Source: Streptomyces beijiangensis
GTDB lineage: Bacteria > Actinomycetota > Actinomycetes > Streptomycetales > Streptomycetaceae
Assembly: GCF_017315755.1 (NCBI RefSeq)
Contig: NZ_JAFLRJ010000017.1
Coordinates: forward strand, 1-41,671
Length of the DNA: 41,671 bases
Direction of reading: 5' to 3'
This document shows positions 1 to 9,363 of the stretch, one piece after another. Made by a program: the position numbers and the translations under genes. Position 1 is the stretch's first letter; each line of letters begins with the position of its first letter. The notes below the pieces were generated by a model. That model was not told the DNA's origin, did no database searches, and saw only the letters and a program-made list of their open reading frames with translations.

Positions 1-1707
<1,707 letters not shown>

Positions 1708-1836
1708 CCCGATCAGCGGGACCAATGCCCTGACCAAGGACTCTGGCCACAGGGGCAGCCTGCCCGCCACACTGCACGCAGAGGGCAAGAACCCGACAGC
1801 GCCCCGCCAGGCGCACCGACAGCGGAGGAGAACGAC

Positions 1837-2415
1837 GTGGGGACCGTAACGCTCGGCGTTTCGATCGCGGTCCCGGAGCCGTACGGCAGCCTGCTCCAGG
1901 AGCGCCGCGCCGGCTTCGGCGACCCCGCCGCGCACGGCATCCCCACGCACGTCACGCTCCTGCCGCCCACCGAGGTGGACGCCGCCGCCCTCCCCGCGAT
2001 CGAGGTGCACCTCGCGGGGGTCGCGGCGGCAGGCCGCTCCTTCCCGATGCGGCTGTACGGGACAGGGACCTTCCGCCCCCTGTCCCCGGTCGTCTTCATC
2101 CAGGTCGTCGAGGGCGGCTCGGCCTGCTCCTGGCTCCAGCAGCAGGTCAGGGACCCCGCGGGCCCGCTCGTCCGGGAGCTGCAGTTCCCGTACCACCCGC
2201 ATGTGACGGTCGCGCACGGCATCGCCGAAGAGGCCATGGACGTGGCGTACGAGGCCCTGGCCGACTTCGAGGCGGCCTGGCTCTGCGGTTCCTTCGCCCT
2301 GTACGAACAGGGTCAGGACGGCGTCTGGCGCAAGCTCCGCGAGTTCGTCTTCGGCGGGGGCGGCGGAGTGGTGCCCCCGCAGAGCGCCACGCAGGGCGTC
2401 CCGGCCGTCCCGTAG
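1837..2415 (+). CDS. 2'-5' RNA ligase / cyclic phosphodiesterase-like protein
   Basis: Member of the 2H phosphoesterase superfamily (LigT-like), whose enzymes act on cyclic or 2'-5' phosphodiester bonds in RNA or nucleotides. The two diagnostic H-x-T/S motifs are present: HVT at residues 38-40 (context THVTLL) and HVT at residues 121-123 (context HPHVTVAHG), with the usual spacing of about 80 residues. The protein is 192 residues. The GTG start at 1837 has GGAGGAG six bases upstream. It follows trpS by about 130 bases and converges on the ABC ATPase gene, with 18 bases between the stops. The tail after about residue 170 is rich in Gly and Pro and probably disordered. The substrate is unknown; the family is secure. 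Confidence 0.85.
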   Translation: MGTVTLGVSIAVPEPYGSLLQERRAGFGDPAAHGIPTHVTLLPPTEVDAAALPAIEVHLAGVAAAGRSFPMRLYGTGTFRPLSPVVFIQVVEGGSACSWLQQQVRDPAGPLVRELQFPYHPHVTVAHGIAEEAMDVAYEALADFEAAWLCGSFALYEQGQDGVWRKLREFVFGGGGGVVPPQSATQGVPAVP

Positions 2416-2433
2416 CGGACGGTCAGGAGATGG

Positions 2434-3231
2434 TCAGCCGGCACCCCCTGGCCGCGCCTCGCGCTTCGCCGCCTGGATCTGCTCATAGACGTGGGTCCGC
2501 AGCTCGGTGAAGCGCGGAGCGGCCCGCGTGTGCAGCTGGTCCCGCTCGCCCGGCAGATCGATCTTCAGCTGCTCCTGTACGACGGTGGGGGAGGCGGAGA
2601 GGATCAGCACCCGCTCCCCGAGGTACACGGCCTCGTCGATGTCGTGCGTCACGAAGAGGATCGTGATCCCGCGCTGCTGCCACAGCCCGCGCACCAGATC
2701 CTCCAGATCGGCGCGCGTCTGCGCGTCGACCGCCGCGAACGGCTCGTCCATCAGCAGCACTTCGGGTTCGTACGCCAGTGCGCGGGCGATGGCGACCCGC
2801 TGCTGCATCCCGCCGGACAGCTGCCACGGATAGGCCTTCGCGGCATCGGCGAGACCGACCGACTCCAGCGCGTCGGATACCAGCTCGCGCCGTCGCGGCT
2901 TGCTCAACTTCTTCTGTCTGAGCGGGAGTTCGACGTTCTCGCCCACCCGCATCCAGGGGAAGAGGCTGCGTCCGTACTCCTGGAACACGAACGCCATCCC
3001 CGGCGGCGGCCCGCCGACCCGCCGCCCGTCCAGCAGGACATCGCCCCCGGTCGGCGCCAGCAGCCCGCCCACGCACTTCAGCAGCGTCGTCTTGCCGCAG
3101 CCCGACGGGCCCACCAGGCAGACGAGTTCGCCGGCGTCCACGGAGAAGGTGAGGTCCCGTATCGCCTCGGTGCGGCGCCCGGACCCTTCGTAGGCCTTCC
3201 GCAGACCTGATATCTCAAGAAGCGCGTGCAT
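2434..3231 (-). CDS. ABC importer ATPase (SsuB/TauB/nitrate-type)
   Basis: Cytoplasmic ATP-hydrolysing subunit of a solute importer. All nucleotide-binding motifs are present in 265 residues: Walker A GPSGCGKTT at 41-49, Q-loop near Q84, signature LSGGMQQR at 138-145, Walker B LLMDEPF at about 159-165, and a switch histidine in FVTHD. Sequence style (VFQEYGRSLFPW, DEAVYLGERV) matches the nitrate/sulfonate/taurine ATPases. It is the last gene of the operon, 25 bases after the upstream permease, and ends 18 bases from the convergent LigT-like gene. Substrate specificity lies in the binding protein, not here. Confidence 0.93.
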   Translation of the reverse strand: MHALLEISGLRKAYEGSGRRTEAIRDLTFSVDAGELVCLVGPSGCGKTTLLKCVGGLLAPTGGDVLLDGRRVGGPPPGMAFVFQEYGRSLFPWMRVGENVELPLRQKKLSKPRRRELVSDALESVGLADAAKAYPWQLSGGMQQRVAIARALAYEPEVLLMDEPFAAVDAQTRADLEDLVRGLWQQRGITILFVTHDIDEAVYLGERVLILSASPTVVQEQLKIDLPGERDQLHTRAAPRFTELRTHVYEQIQAAKREARPGGAG

Positions 3232-3256
3232 GGACCGCCCTTTCAGGAGCCGAGGC

Positions 3257-4036
3257 TCACGGAGACCGCCGGGTGACCGCGCGCCGCCCGTGGTACCAGC
3301 CGAGTACCCGGCGCTCGACCAGCTGGAAGAGCACCGAGAGCAGAAAGCCGAGCAGCCCCAGAAGGAGAATCCCCGTCCACATGTCGGGGATCGCGAACCC
3401 GCGCTGGAACTGCACGATGGTGAAACCCAGCCCGTTGCCGGCCGCGAACATCTCGCTGATGACCATCAGGATGATGCCGATGGACAGCGCCTGGCGCAGC
3501 CCCGCGAAGATCTGCGGACTCGCCGAGCGCAGCACCACGCGCCGCAGCCGGGCGGTGCCCGTGATGCCGTACGAGCGCGCCGTCTCGGACATCACGGAGT
3601 CCAACGCCCGTACGCCCTCGGCCGTGTTGAGCAGGATCGGCCAGACGCACCCGCTCGCGATCACCACGATCCTCATCGTGTCGCCGATGCCCGCGAAGAG
3701 CATGATGACCGGGATCAGGACCGGCGGGGGCAGTGCGCGCAGGAATTCCAGGACCGGTTCGCAGACGGCACGCACGCTCCGATACGAACCGATGACCGCG
3801 CCCAGCGCCACACCCACGACGGCCGCCGCCGTGTACCCGCCGAGCAGCCGCAGCACGCTGGGAAGCACGTCACCGCGCAGCCGTTCACCCGTCCAGACGT
3901 CCGGGAAGGTCCTCAGGATCGTGCGCAGGGACGGCCAGTACACATTGGTGCTGCCCTCCGACGCCACCCACCAGAGCGTGAAGAGCAGTGCGGGCAGGCC
4001 GAGTACGAACAGCAGCCGGGCGAGTGCGCGTTTCAC
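3257..4036 (-). CDS. ABC importer permease, SsuC-like (second permease)
   Basis: Integral membrane subunit of the same importer, 259 residues with about six hydrophobic segments, starting with one at roughly residues 8-25. The cytoplasmic EAA-type coupling loop is visible as ETARSYGITGTARLRRVV followed by the conserved SASPQIFAGLRQAL segment. The gene starts with GTG at 4036, and this overlaps the stop of the upstream permease by 4 bases (GTGA), which indicates translational coupling. Two distinct permeases in one operon suggest a heterodimeric pore, unlike the homodimer usually encoded by ssu or tau operons. Confidence 0.9.
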   Translation of the reverse strand: MKRALARLLFVLGLPALLFTLWWVASEGSTNVYWPSLRTILRTFPDVWTGERLRGDVLPSVLRLLGGYTAAAVVGVALGAVIGSYRSVRAVCEPVLEFLRALPPPVLIPVIMLFAGIGDTMRIVVIASGCVWPILLNTAEGVRALDSVMSETARSYGITGTARLRRVVLRSASPQIFAGLRQALSIGIILMVISEMFAAGNGLGFTIVQFQRGFAIPDMWTGILLLGLLGFLLSVLFQLVERRVLGWYHGRRAVTRRSP

Positions 4037-4836
4037 AGCGCGACCTCCCCGCGCACCGACTGATGCCAGACCAGCGCCCGCCGCTCCACGGTGCGGGCGC
4101 CCACATTGATCAGCAGCCCGAGCAGCCCGGTGGCCACCACCAGCGCGTACATGTCCGGTACGGCCTGCGAGGTCTGGGCGACGGCGATCCGTGCGCCCAA
4201 CCCCGGTGCGCCGATAACGAGTTCAGCGGTCACGGCCAGGACGAGGGCGACCGCGGCGGCCAGCCGCACACCCGTCATGACGTACGGGAGGGCGGTGGGC
4301 CAGAGCACATGACGGACCCGCGCCCACGTCCCGAGCCCGTACGAGCGCGCTGTCTCCTCAGCCACCGGGTCGACGTCCTGGATCCCGTACAGGACCTGGA
4401 CGAGGACCTGCCAGAAGGAGGCGTAGACGACGAGGAGGAGGACGGAGCGCAGTTCGGCGCCGTAGAGGAGCACGACGAGGGGGATCAGGGCGACGGAGGG
4501 TATCGGGCGGAGGAACTCGATCGTCGACGCGGTGGCCCGCCGGAGATACGGGACGACGGAGACGACCACCCCGGCGACGATGCCCGCGCCGACCGCGATG
4601 GCCAGGCCGATCGCCCAGCCGGTGAGGGTGTCGCCGAGTGCGGTCCAGAAGGCGTGGTCGCCGAGCTCGGTCCCAAGTGCCGTGGCGATACGGCTCGTTG
4701 GCGGAAAGTAGTCCTCGGAGACGAGGCCGAGCCGCGGGACCGCCTCGCCGAGGGCGAGGAATCCCGCGAGCCCGGCGGCGCCGAGTGCCGCGTTCGTACG
4801 GCTGCGGCTGCGGCTGTGGTCACGGCTACCGCTCAC
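4033..4836 (-). CDS. ABC importer permease, SsuC-like (first permease)
   Basis: Membrane subunit of 267 residues with about six transmembrane segments and an EAA loop, ETARSYGLGTWARVRHV. The open frame extends upstream to 4938, but that stretch is a shadow of the binding-protein gene. The GTG at 4836 overlaps the stop of the binding-protein gene by four bases (GTGA), exactly as this gene overlaps the next permease, so 4836 was chosen. The N-terminus is rich in Ser, Arg and His before the first membrane segment. It is similar to but clearly not identical with the second permease, so a heterodimer is likely. Confidence 0.9.
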   Translation of the reverse strand: MSGSRDHSRSRSRTNAALGAAGLAGFLALGEAVPRLGLVSEDYFPPTSRIATALGTELGDHAFWTALGDTLTGWAIGLAIAVGAGIVAGVVVSVVPYLRRATASTIEFLRPIPSVALIPLVVLLYGAELRSVLLLVVYASFWQVLVQVLYGIQDVDPVAEETARSYGLGTWARVRHVLWPTALPYVMTGVRLAAAVALVLAVTAELVIGAPGLGARIAVAQTSQAVPDMYALVVATGLLGLLINVGARTVERRALVWHQSVRGEVAL

Positions 4837-5804
4837 GGCAGCAGCTTGTCGAGGTCGGGCGTCTTCTTGAAGAGCCCGTCCTGCTCGCCCAGTTTCTCCA
4901 GGGTCTCGATCGCGGGGCGGTCGGCCTCGGCGGGCCACTGCGGGAGCGTCAGCTCGGAGAGCAGGTTCGCGGGGATCTTCGTGTACGTGGTGAGGGCCTT
5001 GCGGACCTCGTCCGGGTGCGTGTTGGCGTAGGCGAGGGACTCGGCCGTCGCCGCCTGGAAGGCCTTCACCACGGCCGGGTTGGCTTGCGCGTACTGCGTC
5101 GAGCTGAAGTACATCGCGATGGTGAGGTGCTCGGCGACGTCGACGTACGGCCAGGCGATCTCGGTGCCGCCCTGGCTCTTGATGGTGGTGAGCGCGGGCT
5201 CGACGGCCATGGCGGCGTCGATCTGGCCCTTGGCGAGCGCGGCGGGCATCTGGTCGAAGGCGAGTTCGACGAACTTCACCTTGGAGGCGTCGCCGCCCGC
5301 CTTGCGCACCGACTCGCGTACCGCCGTGTCGTTGATGTTCTTGAGCGTGTTGGTGGCGACGGTCTTGCCCACCAGATCCTTGGCGGACTTGATCGGGCTG
5401 CCCTTCTTCACCGCGAGCCCGCCGAAGTCGGCGCCGGGTTCGCCGGTCGAGGCAACCCCGTTGGCGATGGCCTGTACGGGAACGCCGTTGGTCTGGGCGA
5501 TCATCAGCGAGGTGACGTTGCTGAACCCGAACTGGAACTGCCCGCTGACCACGCCCGGCACGATCGCGGCGCCGCCCTGCGCGGGGGTGAGGGACAGTTT
5601 CAGCCCGTTCCTGCTGAAGAAGCCCTTCTCCTGGCCCAGATAGAGGGGGGCGACATCGAGGATGGGGATGATCCCGACCTTGACCGTGGTGGGGCTGCCG
5701 GACGACGGGCTCTTGCCCGACTTCCCGGAGCCGCCGGACGAGCCACAGGCCGACGCGGCGACCAGCAGGGCTCCGACCGTGAGACCGGCGAACAGGCGAC
5801 GCAT
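4833..5804 (-). CDS. Solute-binding lipoprotein of ABC importer (SsuA/NMT1-THI5-like)
   Basis: Extracellular ligand-binding lipoprotein that delivers substrate to the two permeases. A type II signal peptide is clear: MRR, a hydrophobic core, then the lipobox ASAC with the lipidated cysteine at residue 20, followed by a Gly/Ser linker to about residue 38. The mature part has the fold signature of NMT1/SsuA-type proteins (KVGIIPILDVAPLYLGQEKGFF; QFGFSN). It is 323 residues long. The ATG at 5804 has AGGAGGAG just upstream. The ligand cannot be read from sequence: sulfonates, nitrate-like anions and thiamine or riboflavin precursors all use this fold. No thiamine riboswitch was seen upstream. Confidence 0.9.
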   Translation of the reverse strand: MRRLFAGLTVGALLVAASACGSSGGSGKSGKSPSSGSPTTVKVGIIPILDVAPLYLGQEKGFFSRNGLKLSLTPAQGGAAIVPGVVSGQFQFGFSNVTSLMIAQTNGVPVQAIANGVASTGEPGADFGGLAVKKGSPIKSAKDLVGKTVATNTLKNINDTAVRESVRKAGGDASKVKFVELAFDQMPAALAKGQIDAAMAVEPALTTIKSQGGTEIAWPYVDVAEHLTIAMYFSSTQYAQANPAVVKAFQAATAESLAYANTHPDEVRKALTTYTKIPANLLSELTLPQWPAEADRPAIETLEKLGEQDGLFKKTPDLDKLLP

Positions 5805-5889
5805 GGCTCCTCCTGTGCAGACGTCAGTGTTGCGACAGGTTGTGCACGTAGTTCATGTGTCACGGCGTGCGTGCGATGGCGTTCAGCGG

Positions 5890-5919
5890 ACGGTAGAGCC
5901 CGCCATCGGGCGGGGTCAA
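5890..5919 (-). promoter_or_regulatory. Candidate promoter of the ABC importer operon
   Basis: On the minus strand TTGACC (5919-5914) and TACCGT (5895-5890) are separated by 18 bases, a fair match to a housekeeping Streptomyces promoter. A small inverted repeat (CCCGCC/GGCGGG, 5899-5914) fills the spacer. Transcription would begin near 5883, about 80 bases before the binding-protein start. Inferred from pattern only. Confidence 0.4.
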
Positions 5920-5929
5920 TGCATCTGGC

Positions 5930-5944
5930 GACAACATTGTTGAC
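5930..5944. promoter_or_regulatory. Candidate operator palindrome upstream of ABC operon
   Basis: CAACA-T-TGTTG (5932-5942) is a perfect 11-base palindrome, flanked by a further G/C pair two bases out. It sits about 12 bases upstream of the candidate -35 box of the importer operon. Its A/T-rich core stands out in this sequence. TGTTGACA-like half-sites are common for GntR-type regulators, but no such regulator is encoded nearby. Confidence 0.35.
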
Positions 5945-5967
5945 AGTTACCGAAATAGGCTCCGCCG

Positions 5968-6105
5968 TCAGCCGGCAGGCACGCGATCCAGGGCGAGGTC
6001 GAGCCCGAGCCCGAGGGCGGCGAGGTAGGAGCGGTTGGTGGAGATCTGCAGGGGGTGTTGACCGTGCGCCACGGCGGCGCGGTGTGACTGCGAACGGTGT
6101 CTCCG
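5968..6105 (-). pseudogene. Possible gene relic (unidentified C-terminal fragment)
   Basis: The stretch between the importer promoter and the PIN relic holds no complete gene. One minus-strand frame reads plausibly as the C-terminal end of a protein (ending in ISTNRSYLAALGLGLDLAL and then DRVPAG before a TGA at 5968-5970), but it has no credible start upstream. It may be the debris of a deleted gene. The family was not recognised. Confidence 0.22.
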
Positions 6106-6151
6106 TCGCCCGGGCCGGGCCCGCTGCAACCCGGTGAGCTTCCGATGCCCG

Positions 6152-6470
6152 TCAGAGGTCGTCGGGCAGGAGCCGGAATGAGTCGTGGGCTGTGAGCGGG
6201 CGCATCATGCGGAAGTGCGCGTCGGAGGTGAACACGTCTGTTGTCTGGAAGGTGGCGGCGAGGACCACGTTCATCGCGTCCGCGAGTCCGACGCCCTTTC
6301 CTCCCGCAGCGCCTTTGTAGCCGCGCATGACGGCCATGCCGCTTCTGAGGTGTGACGACGTTTCCGGGATCTCGAACCGGCTGGCTTCGGTCTGCTGGGC
6401 GATGAAGTACGAGGTTCTCGGCGTCGCTGCGCTCAAGGATGACGTCCACGTCGCAGAGGGCGGGGGCCAC
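6152..6470 (-). pseudogene. PIN-domain (VapC-like) nuclease relic, frameshifted and shortened
   Basis: The C-terminal half in one frame reads as a PIN domain: VGLADAMNVVLAATF, then TDVFTSDAHFRMMRPL, and a FRLLPDDL end at 6152. These are the usual last acidic residues and strand of PIN nucleases. The expected N-terminal strand with its first catalytic Asp (ALCDVDVILERSDAEN) is found upstream in a different frame, starting near an ATG at 6470, and the part between is much shorter than in a whole domain of about 130 residues. This is best read as a toxin-type nuclease inactivated by a frameshift and an internal deletion. No partner antitoxin gene is recognisable next to it. A sequencing error cannot be excluded for the frameshift, but it would not explain the missing middle. 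Confidence 0.5.
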
Positions 6471-6542
6471 GCTGGTCTGCGACGTCGGCCCGCCCCTGGA
6501 TCGGAGGAGGCGGGGCGACGCACGTGCCCGTACGGCCCGGCC

Positions 6543-7298
6543 TCAGACCGGCAGCCTGCGGAACAGCGGTCGCGGCACGTGCCGCAGCGCCGACATCACC
6601 ACCCGCAGCGCCCCCGGCACCCACACCGTCTCCGAGCGCCTCCGCAGCCCCGTCTCGATGGCGGCCGCGACCGCCTCCGGCGTCGTGGCCATCGGCGCCT
6701 CCTCAAGGCCCGCCGTCATCTTCGATCGTACGAAGCCGGGCCTGACCACCATCACGTGCACCCCCGTCCCGTGCAGCGCGTCGCCGAGACCCTGCGCGAA
6801 CGCGTCCAGGCCCGCCTTGCTGGACCCGTAGATGAAGTTCGCCCGCCGCGCCCGCTCGCCCGCCACCGACGACAGCACCACCAGCGAGCCGTGGCCCTGG
6901 CCCTGGAGTGCCTTCGCGCAGATCAGGCCGGCCGAGACCGCGCCCGTGTAGTTGGTCTGCGCGACCCGTACCGCCGACAGCGGTTCGCTCTCGTCGCGCG
7001 ACTGGTCGCCCAGGATGCCGAAGGCGAGCAGCACCATGTCGATGTCGCCTTCCGCGAAGACCTTTCCGAGCGCGACCTCGTGCGAGGCCGAGTCGAGCGC
7101 GTCGAAGGCGACGGTGTGCACGTCGGCACCCAGTGAGCGGAGCTGTACCGCGGCCTCCTCCAGGGCGGGGGACGGGCGTCCTGCCAGCCAGACCGTTCGG
7201 GTGCGGCGGGCCACCAGGCGGCGGGCGGTGGCCAGCGCGATCTCGGACGTACCGCCGAGGACGAGCAGGGACTGCGGGGTGCCGAAGGCGTCCTTCAT
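6543..7298 (-). CDS. dprE2: Decaprenylphosphoryl-2-keto-ribose reductase-like SDR (DprE2 homologue)
   Basis: Short-chain dehydrogenase of 251 residues. In mycobacteria DprE2 reduces the keto intermediate made by DprE1 to polyprenyl-phosphoryl arabinofuranose, using NADH or NADPH. Visible features are the nucleotide-binding motif LVLGGTSEIALATAR (about 12-26), the NYTG segment, the SSVAG strand with catalytic serine, and the Y-x-x-x-K pair at Y157/K161 (YGSSK). The loop GGTSEI in place of the classical TGxxxGIG is typical of the DprE2 branch. AGGAG lies 8 bases before the ATG at 7298. It lies 27 bases downstream of dprE1 on the same strand, so the two are probably co-transcribed. An 8-base tandem repeat (TTAGCCCC) spans the junction. 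Confidence 0.88.
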   Translation of the reverse strand: MKDAFGTPQSLLVLGGTSEIALATARRLVARRTRTVWLAGRPSPALEEAAVQLRSLGADVHTVAFDALDSASHEVALGKVFAEGDIDMVLLAFGILGDQSRDESEPLSAVRVAQTNYTGAVSAGLICAKALQGQGHGSLVVLSSVAGERARRANFIYGSSKAGLDAFAQGLGDALHGTGVHVMVVRPGFVRSKMTAGLEEAPMATTPEAVAAAIETGLRRRSETVWVPGALRVVMSALRHVPRPLFRRLPV

Positions 7299-7325
7299 GG
7301 CGGGGCTCCTAAAGGGGCTAAGGGG

Positions 7326-8687
7326 CTAAAGGGAGAGGCGGCGGGAGAGGTCCGAGGTGAAGACGGAGGTGGGGTCCAGCTCGGCGCGCAGGGCGCGGAA
7401 CGCGGGCAGCTTCGGGTACATCCCGGCCAGCGACTCCGGGCGCAGGCGCGAGTCCTTCGCCAGGTAGACGCGGCCGCCCGCCCCCGTCACCTCCTCGTCC
7501 AGTTCGTCGAGGAAGGCGCCGAGGCCGGTGAGGTTCGCGGGGATGTCCAGGGCCAGGGTCCAGCCGGGCATCGGGAAGGACAGCCAGCCGGGGTCGCCCT
7601 CGCCGAAGCGCTTCAGTACGGCGAGGAAGGACGGGCAGCCGCGGCGCGAGATCCGGCTGACGATGCGGCGCAGGGTCTCCTCCTGTCCGTAACCGACCAC
7701 GAACTGGTACTGGACGAACCCGCCGCGGCCGTACACCCGGTTCCAGTGCGGGACTCCGTCCAGGGGGTGGAAGAAGGTGGACATCTTCTGGAGTTCGCCC
7801 GTACGGGACTTGGGCGCCCTGCGGTACCAGAGCTCGTTGAAGAGAGAGACCGAGGTACGGCCGAGCAGGCCTTCGGGGAAGAAGGCGGGGGCCGCCGGCA
7901 GCCGGCCGGGGCGGAAGGCGAGAGGCTCGCGCCTGGCCCGTACCGGAAGCGCGTCCAGCGGTGCGTGGTCGCCGCGCGTCAGCACCGCGCGGCCCGTCGC
8001 CGCCCCCCTGGCGAGGAGGTCGATCCAGGCGACCGAGTAGCGGTACCGGTCGTCGGTGGCCGTCAGCCGGGACATCAAGTCGTCGAGATCCGTGGCCCGT
8101 TCGGTGTCCACCGACATCAACGACGTTTCCACGGGGTGGAGTTCGACCGTCGCAGAGAGGATGACGCCGGTCAGACCCATCCCGCCCGCCGTCGCGTCGA
8201 AGAGGTCGGAGCCGGGGAGCGCGGTCTGGACCGTGCCGTCCGCGATCAGTACGTCCATCGACTGCACATGGCGCGAGAAGGAGCCCGACACATGGTGGTT
8301 CTTGCCGTGGATGTCGGCCCCGATCGCGCCGCCCACTGTGACGTAACGGGTCCCGGGGGTCACCGGTACGAACCAGCCCAGCGGCAGCAGCACCTCCATC
8401 AGCCGGTGCAGGCTCACCCCGGCGTCGCACACCACCACCCCGGCGACCGCGTCGATGCCGCGGATCCGGTCGAGCCCGGTCATGTCGAGCACCGCGCCGC
8501 CGGCGTTCTGGGCGGCGTCCCCGTAGGCGCGCCCCAGGCCGCGGGCGATCCCGCCGCGCTCCCCGCATTCACGTACCGCGGTCGCCGCTTCTTCGTACGT
8601 ACGCGGGCGGACCAGCAGCGAGGTCGTCGGGGCGGTGCGGCCCCAACCGGTCACGGACGTCACGGATGTGGTGGTTTCGGCAGGCAT
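7326..8687 (-). CDS. dprE1: Decaprenylphosphoryl-ribose oxidase-like FAD enzyme (DprE1 homologue)
   Basis: FAD-dependent oxidase of 453 residues. Its family oxidises the 2'-OH of polyprenyl-phosphoryl ribose, the first step of conversion to the arabinose donor. The N-terminal TGWGRTAPTTS, the FAD-binding segment (ARGLGRAYGDAAQN; TPGTRYVTVGGAIGADIHGKNHH) and the C-terminal YLAKDSR with the catalytic lysine all match DprE1. The residue equivalent to the mycobacterial cysteine trapped by benzothiazinones is Ala379 here (PGWTLALDI). The frame remains open to 9236, but that part overlaps the divergent PAP2 gene; the ATG at 8687 gives the family's normal length. Its ribosome binding site is weak. 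It faces away from the PAP2-UbiA-GtrA genes across about 150 bases. Confidence 0.9.
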   Translation of the reverse strand: MPAETTTSVTSVTGWGRTAPTTSLLVRPRTYEEAATAVRECGERGGIARGLGRAYGDAAQNAGGAVLDMTGLDRIRGIDAVAGVVVCDAGVSLHRLMEVLLPLGWFVPVTPGTRYVTVGGAIGADIHGKNHHVSGSFSRHVQSMDVLIADGTVQTALPGSDLFDATAGGMGLTGVILSATVELHPVETSLMSVDTERATDLDDLMSRLTATDDRYRYSVAWIDLLARGAATGRAVLTRGDHAPLDALPVRARREPLAFRPGRLPAAPAFFPEGLLGRTSVSLFNELWYRRAPKSRTGELQKMSTFFHPLDGVPHWNRVYGRGGFVQYQFVVGYGQEETLRRIVSRISRRGCPSFLAVLKRFGEGDPGWLSFPMPGWTLALDIPANLTGLGAFLDELDEEVTGAGGRVYLAKDSRLRPESLAGMYPKLPAFRALRAELDPTSVFTSDLSRRLSL

Positions 8688-8838
8688 GCAGGTGACCGTA
8701 TCGCTCCTACACGCACCGAAACGGGTGATTAAGGGAGTGTCACCCGAGATGGCCGTGATTATTGGGCTTTGCCCTAGAAGTGTGACGTGGGTGTGCGGCC
8801 AACTGGCCGGACGCCTGGTACGGAGAAGGGGTGACGAC

Positions 8839-9363
8839 ATGCACGCCATTGACGCCGACCACAGACTCCTGTCGGCGATGCGTGACTGCGGTGCCGACCC
8901 GCGTATCGCGGCTGCCGCCCGCGCGCTCTCCTGGAGCGGCGAGCACGGCGCGCTGTGGCTGGCCGCGGGTGCGGCCGGTGCGGCGCTCGACCGCGAACGG
9001 CGGGGGGCCTGGCTGCGGGGCACCGCGCTGATCGGCGCCGCGCACCTCGCGAGCATGGGGGTCAAGCGGCTGGTACGGCGCCCGCGGCCCCAACTCCCTT
9101 TCCTGCAGCCCCTGGTGAAGACAGCGGGCCGCCACTCCTTCCCGTCCTCGCACGCCACGTCCGCCGCCGCGGCCGCTGTCGCCTTCGGCGCGCTGCGGCC
9201 CGCGGGGCGCCATGTGGTGCCGCCGCTCGCCGCCATGATGTGCGTCTCGCGGCTGGTCGTCGGCGTCCACTACCCCTCGGACGTGGCCGCCGGCGCCCTG
9301 CTCGGAGGGCTGACCGCAGGGTTCGGCGCGCAGTGGATGAAGAGGGGCGTGGCGCATGTCTGA
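8839..9363 (+). CDS. PAP2-family phosphatase (candidate polyprenyl-phosphoribose 5-phosphate phosphatase)
   Basis: Small membrane phosphatase of 174 residues. All three motifs of the PAP2 superfamily are present: K-x6-R-P (K76 to P84, KRLVRRPRP), PSSH (102-105) and SRLVVGVHYPSD (about 141-152). In mycobacteria a PAP2 protein next to ubiA (Rv3807c) is the proposed phosphatase that removes the 5-phosphate from polyprenyl-phosphoryl phosphoribose before DprE1 acts. The same order here supports that role. The ATG at 8839 follows GGAGAAGGGG by about 8 bases. The 3' end overlaps the next gene by 8 bases. A generic undecaprenyl-diphosphate phosphatase role is an alternative. Confidence 0.85.
   Translation: MHAIDADHRLLSAMRDCGADPRIAAAARALSWSGEHGALWLAAGAAGAALDRERRGAWLRGTALIGAAHLASMGVKRLVRRPRPQLPFLQPLVKTAGRHSFPSSHATSAAAAAVAFGALRPAGRHVVPPLAAMMCVSRLVVGVHYPSDVAAGALLGGLTAGFGAQWMKRGVAHV

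Noticed and set aside
4837..4938. Longer N-terminus for the first permease gene
   Set aside because: It overlaps the binding-protein gene in another frame; the GTGA overlap at 4833-4836 gives a better start.
5805..5960. Thiamine (TPP) riboswitch ahead of the importer operon, given the NMT1/THI5-like binding protein
   Set aside because: The diagnostic CTGAGA and partner elements are absent from the leader.
8688..9236. Longer N-terminus for DprE1
   Set aside because: It runs antisense through the PAP2 gene, and the protein from 8687 already matches DprE1 length and N-terminal motif.
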